A stretch of 23,343 nucleotides of DNA, from the NCBI GenBank assembly GCA_015501075.1, contig JADNYJ010000486.1, forward strand, positions 1-23,343, given 5' to 3'. The notes under the pieces were generated by a model. The model saw only the letters and a list, made by a program, of their open reading frames with translations, did not search any database and was not told where the DNA came from. Source of the stretch: Gymnopilus junonius (lineage: Eukaryota; Basidiomycota; Agaricomycetes; Agaricales; Galerinaceae). Positions within the stretch are counted from its first letter, which is position 1; each line of letters starts with the position of its first letter. Position numbers and translations under genes: made by a program. Of the stretch, positions 20,082-23,343 are shown piece after piece.

Positions 20082-21035
20082 TCAAGAGGGAAGTTTATAA
20101 GTAACCTGGCGTAAGCCGTGCTTAACGACTATCCCGTTTTCAGCACTAGTCCCGAAAATGCACGGCCGCTAGAAGGCTTTGCAGATTGAGTTGCCGACAG
20201 GTGCTATCACACCCACCAACTGATGACATTCTCGAACGAAGCTTAGGTCTGCAGTTAGCCCAAGGCTAGCCTTATTCCCGTGGGGTAGCGGCCTTCTTTG
20301 AGCGATTGAAAGACGTCATGCATACATATCATTCTGAGCGAAGAACACATACCTGCAGTCCGCACTAATCACGAGTGACGCAGTAGATAAGTGGAGATTC
20401 ATAGCAGTTTCCTATTGATAGCTTCTCTTCCCCGCACGTCGGACGACATGGTTGTAATCCAAAAATAAAGCTTACGGTGCGTAGCATCTCACGCGCGTCG
20501 GCTTTGACGGCCGCACAGTAAAACGGGAAGCATGTTGAATAGGCATTCAACGGACATGAAGTCAATCTCTATCCCAGCACTAATAAAAACATTGAGAACT
20601 CAGAAGTTTGCCAAGAGGAACTCTGAGTCTTGGTTCTGCTTTGTGGTGAGGCAGCAACAACGAATGTTGCAGTCTGTAAGCAGCAACAGAGTAAATGTTT
20701 GGCGGTATAAAGAGATAGAAAAAACTTCTTATGACTGGCAAACCCAAATCGCTTATGAAATATACAGGAGAGCGTAAAACTTCGGCAACTAGTTTATATT
20801 TTCAGATATAGGCGGAGATGAGAGCAAAATTCTGCACAAAAAAATGAAGTTCTGAGTATAGGTTTTTCGAGAAGTATCAAAGGGGGAAAAAGGAAGAGGG
20901 GGGAAAAAAGGAAGAGGGGAAAAAGGAAAAAGTAATGATGAATGTATACTTGCCAAGACCCCGACACTACCTTCAACTGAGCTGCCAGATGAGAAGACCT
21001 AGTTCTAAACACGAGGGAGGTGTCATACTTTGTGC
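20082..21035. other. Intergenic, about 950 bp, with a homopurine tract
   Basis: It includes the copy 3 promoter side and the region 3' of the SRRM1-like gene. Apart from the purine tract at 20879-20932 there is no gene, RNA or repeat that I can support. Confidence 0.45.
20879..20932 (+). repeat. 54-nt pure homopurine tract with three degenerate repeats
   Basis: Every base is A or G on the plus strand. It reads as three imperfect units of G(4-6)A(5-6)GGA(A/G)..., at about 20882-20897, 20898-20915 and 20916-20932. Such tracts can form triplex structures and are prone to length change. Confidence 0.8.
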
Positions 21036-22809
21036 TTAACCGCTCTTCATCCTGGACCTCACCACCTTGTTCCTCAATGCTTTCTCCTTGAGCTCATTCT
21101 CCCGACGCGCAAGGTCAATATCACGCTTTTCATTACCCTGAAAACAAAACAAAATCCACGGTCAGCCATCTAGAGCAGAAAATATTGAGTTGAGCAAACG
21201 CACATCATCACCGCCCGTAACTTCCCACTTACTTTTCCTGCGTTCAATCTCAGCTTGACCCTTGATTTTCAGTTCACCAGCAGCGGAAGATGGCTTGTCA
21301 ACAGCCATCCTTTCATCTCCATCTCGGTCCCGGTTGTCACGTCTAGGAGATCGGGTCCGCGACCTGGATCGAGAATAGTCGCGTCCGCGTTCTCGCTCAC
21401 GGCCCTTGCCTGAACTTCTTTCGCTTCCTCCTGCATGCCTTCCGGATGTTTTCCGCGCAGGACTGGGACTTCTCCTCCTAGGTGGAGGCGGAGGAGACCG
21501 AGATCTCGAATCTGAGACGCTAGGACTGCGTCTACGACGCCTAGGAGGACTGCCGCTTCTTCTCCGAGCATATTTGCGCGGTGGTGAGCGTGAGCGACTA
21601 CGAGAGCCGGATGCAGATTGAGGAGATAGTCGTCGACGGCGTCCAGGAGGCGGGCTACGACTGCTCCTTTCTTTGTAATGACGGGGAGGAGTGAGAGAAG
21701 GCGATCGTTGCCTGCGCCTACTTGGTGGAGGAGGCGAACGAGAAATAGAACGAGAAGGTGATCGGCGAGGAGGTGATGGTCGCCTTCTTGGAGGAGAGCG
21801 ACTGCGAGATCGCGAGCTGCTAGCGAGTGACGGAGAACGCCGGCGAGGCGGGGATCTATACCGGCGTCCTGGAGGCGAGCGAGAACCTCGTGGCGTCAAT
21901 GATCTTGAGCGATGACGCGGAAGAGGCGGGGACCGAGAAGAAAAGCGACGGCGAGGGCCACCCTGGTTCAAAAAAGTTAGGGAGTGTTTCGGAAGAAATA
22001 TTTACAGAGATAGACTTACACCACCAGGAGGACCTCCAGGCCCGCCTCCTCGATTGCCCCAACCCGCATCGCGGGGACGCTCATCATAACCCCCGCGTCC
22101 ACCGCGTCCACGGCCTCTTCCACGACCTCCTCCTCCACGACCGCCACGACCGCCACGTTCAGAGTCTCTGATTTCATCCAGCCTTGCACGACGGTCGCGC
22201 TCATCAATAGCACGAGTGTCGCCCTCACGCGCTTTCCGCATCTCTTCCTTCTTCTGCTCGACGAACGTCCTGGGGACACCTGATACTTCCGCCTGGGCTT
22301 CTAGCAGGAGCTTCCACAGAGATTCCATGAATTTCGCAGTGTCCTTTGTCAGGAAACCTGTGAGATTAATCTGCATCTTCTTTGGGTCCGGATTCTAAAA
22401 AAAAATTGAGAGGTTGGTTATTACAAATGAGACGGAAAACCCACAGGTTGGGATTCATCTTCTAGTAATCCCATGGCATACTCGACTACTACCTCATCTT
22501 CGAAGCCGATAAGCTCCACAACCTTTTTGGCTATCCAAGGTCTGATGACAGTCAAGTTGACTTTCCTCATGTCGACCTAGCGCCAGACAAAAATGAGACC
22601 ACTGGAGTACGCAACGAATTCGAGGAATGGTCTACCTTCTTCTCGAATTCAGGGGGAAACTTCATAGATTTCAACAACTTCAATTCTTTGTCAGAAAAGC
22701 GCCTGTCTTGGTCGGCTGAGGTGCCTTTGAAGAAGCCTGCATACAGTGAGTCCATGAGCATAGACAAGGGCACAATATCGTGCAGATGTTTCTTACCAGC
22801 ATCCGCCAT
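21036..22809 (-). CDS. SRRM1/SRm160-like splicing coactivator (PWI, RGG and RS domains)
   Basis: Six exons (22809-22797, 22736-22636, 22576-22445, 22394-22020, 21962-21204, 21137-21036) give 493 residues. The PWI domain fills about residues 1-120: MADAGFFKGTSADQDRRFSD, FPPEFEKKVDMRKVNLTVI with RPWIAKK (PWI at 51-53), and MQINLTGFLTKDTAKFM. A basic helical stretch (FVEQKKEEMRKAREGD) follows, then an RGG/Gly-rich segment (about 165-207). A long Arg-Ser and Arg-Pro-Ser rich domain covers about 208-430. The C-terminus is charged (RRENELKEKALRNKVVRSR). PWI domains bind nucleic acid; SRRM1 bridges SR proteins and snRNPs in the nucleus and links splicing to 3'-end processing and export. The first exon codes for only four residues plus one base. 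The gene is intact. Confidence 0.9.
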
Positions 22810-23042
22810 TTTTACGATGGTGAGAGGAAGGACGATACAGGCAGTGACACAGGCGTTGAACAATCGCCAGCGAAAAACCGTGGGAAGAAACTTCCGTATG
22901 TATTTTAGGTCGCTTTATCGTCAGAGTTTAGTCGTAATGCGGGCTATAGTTTCCAGTATATTTCCGAGTCGAGACGCATTTTTCTAATAGGTACATTCTT
23001 CTTAATTTCTACCCTGAGGTGTATACGAAATTACTATTGTTC
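22810..23042. promoter_or_regulatory. Short interval between M3 peptidase 3' end and SRRM1-like start
   Basis: Only 233 bp lie between the stop of the upstream gene (-) and the SRRM1-like ATG (-). The SRRM1-like promoter and the M3 terminator must share it. I see no clear TATA box, which suits a housekeeping promoter. Confidence 0.35.
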
Positions 23043-23343
23043 TTAAACGGTTCCGAGGATTTGTCGTAAAAAGGCTTCATTGTTAGGGGGCCGTCCAAGG
23101 AATTCCTCAAAGGGCGATGAGCAAGCCATAATATGTTTCAACCAAACTAGCTAAATGGCTTACCTGTAGGAAGTCCATTTCGTCGCGACTTCCACCTGGA
23201 CGAAGGATAATATCACGGTATCGCTTGCCTTGGGCAGGGTCGAAAGGATCCGCCTTGAAGATTGTTTCTGAGGACACAGTCAGGAAGGCGTAAAATCTGT
23301 AGACTTCAGCGATTGACTTACCATACATGTCTGCTGCGAAAAC
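23043..23343 (-). CDS. M3 family metallopeptidase (thimet oligopeptidase-like), C-terminus only
   Basis: The gene runs off the right edge. Three exon pieces (23343-23322, 23267-23164, 23105-23043) flank introns of 54 and 58 nt and give the last 62 residues. They read VFAADMYETIFKADPFDP, GKRYRDIILRPGGSRDEMDF and LQEFLGRPPNNEAFLRQIL. The RYRD...LRPGGSRDEMD..FLGRPPNNEAF block is the standard C-terminal signature of peptidase family M3 (thimet oligopeptidase, yeast Prd1/saccharolysin, mitochondrial intermediate peptidase). The HExxH zinc site lies outside the window, so the subtype and compartment cannot be decided. These enzymes cleave short peptides. Confidence 0.88.

Noticed and set aside
21406..22171. 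Long open frames on the plus strand opposite the RS/RGG region
   Set aside because: They are by-products of the repetitive Arg/Ser/Gly codons of the SRRM1-like gene, have low-complexity Gly/Glu/Arg/Leu content, and have no splice or start support.

Overview
The window looks like nuclear DNA of a mushroom-forming basidiomycete (Agaricomycetes). Genes lie on both strands and are dense. They carry many short introns, mostly 47-75 nt, with GT...AG ends. The recognisable genes are typical fungal families: an OPT transporter, NDUFS5, a Get5-like UBL protein, a PWI/RS splicing protein and an M3 peptidase. All exon models come from reading frames, splice consensus and remembered family motifs. No alignment was run.

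Layout. 240-966 (-): a macro-domain gene broken by one extra base. 1109-1900: a 792-bp non-autonomous DNA transposon with 26-bp terminal inverted repeats and a 6-bp target duplication, in the promoter side of the macro gene. 1970-2744 (-): a small membrane protein. 2956-6063 (-): a complete 18-exon, 730-residue OPT-family transporter with an 11-nt micro-exon. 6064-8099: about 2 kb with no gene I can support. 8100-9512 (-): a decayed alpha/beta hydrolase with three frame breaks. 10075-11491 (-): Get5/UBL4A-like protein, divergent from 11777-13234 (+) and 13477-14917 (+), two tandem F-box-like paralogues sharing an intron position. 15268-15902 (+): complex I subunit NDUFS5 with twin CX9C motifs. 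16775-20081 (-): three tandem copies of an unrecognised single-pass membrane protein family. 21036-22809 (-): SRRM1-like PWI/RGG/RS protein. 23043 to the right edge (-): C-terminus of an M3 metallopeptidase.

Two themes stand out. The conserved housekeeping genes (OPT, Get5, NDUFS5, SRRM1, M3) read cleanly through every exon. The accessory genes (macro, hydrolase, F-box copy 1, membrane paralogue 1) contain single-base frame breaks, several in homopolymers. This may reflect relaxed selection or assembly indels. The best candidate for something undescribed is the tandem membrane-protein family at 16.8-20.1 kb. It has a variable Ser/Thr-rich outer part, one helix, an Arg-rich stop-transfer and a cytoplasmic tail with strictly kept short blocks. 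No operon logic applies; the neighbours appear functionally unrelated apart from the two tandem families.
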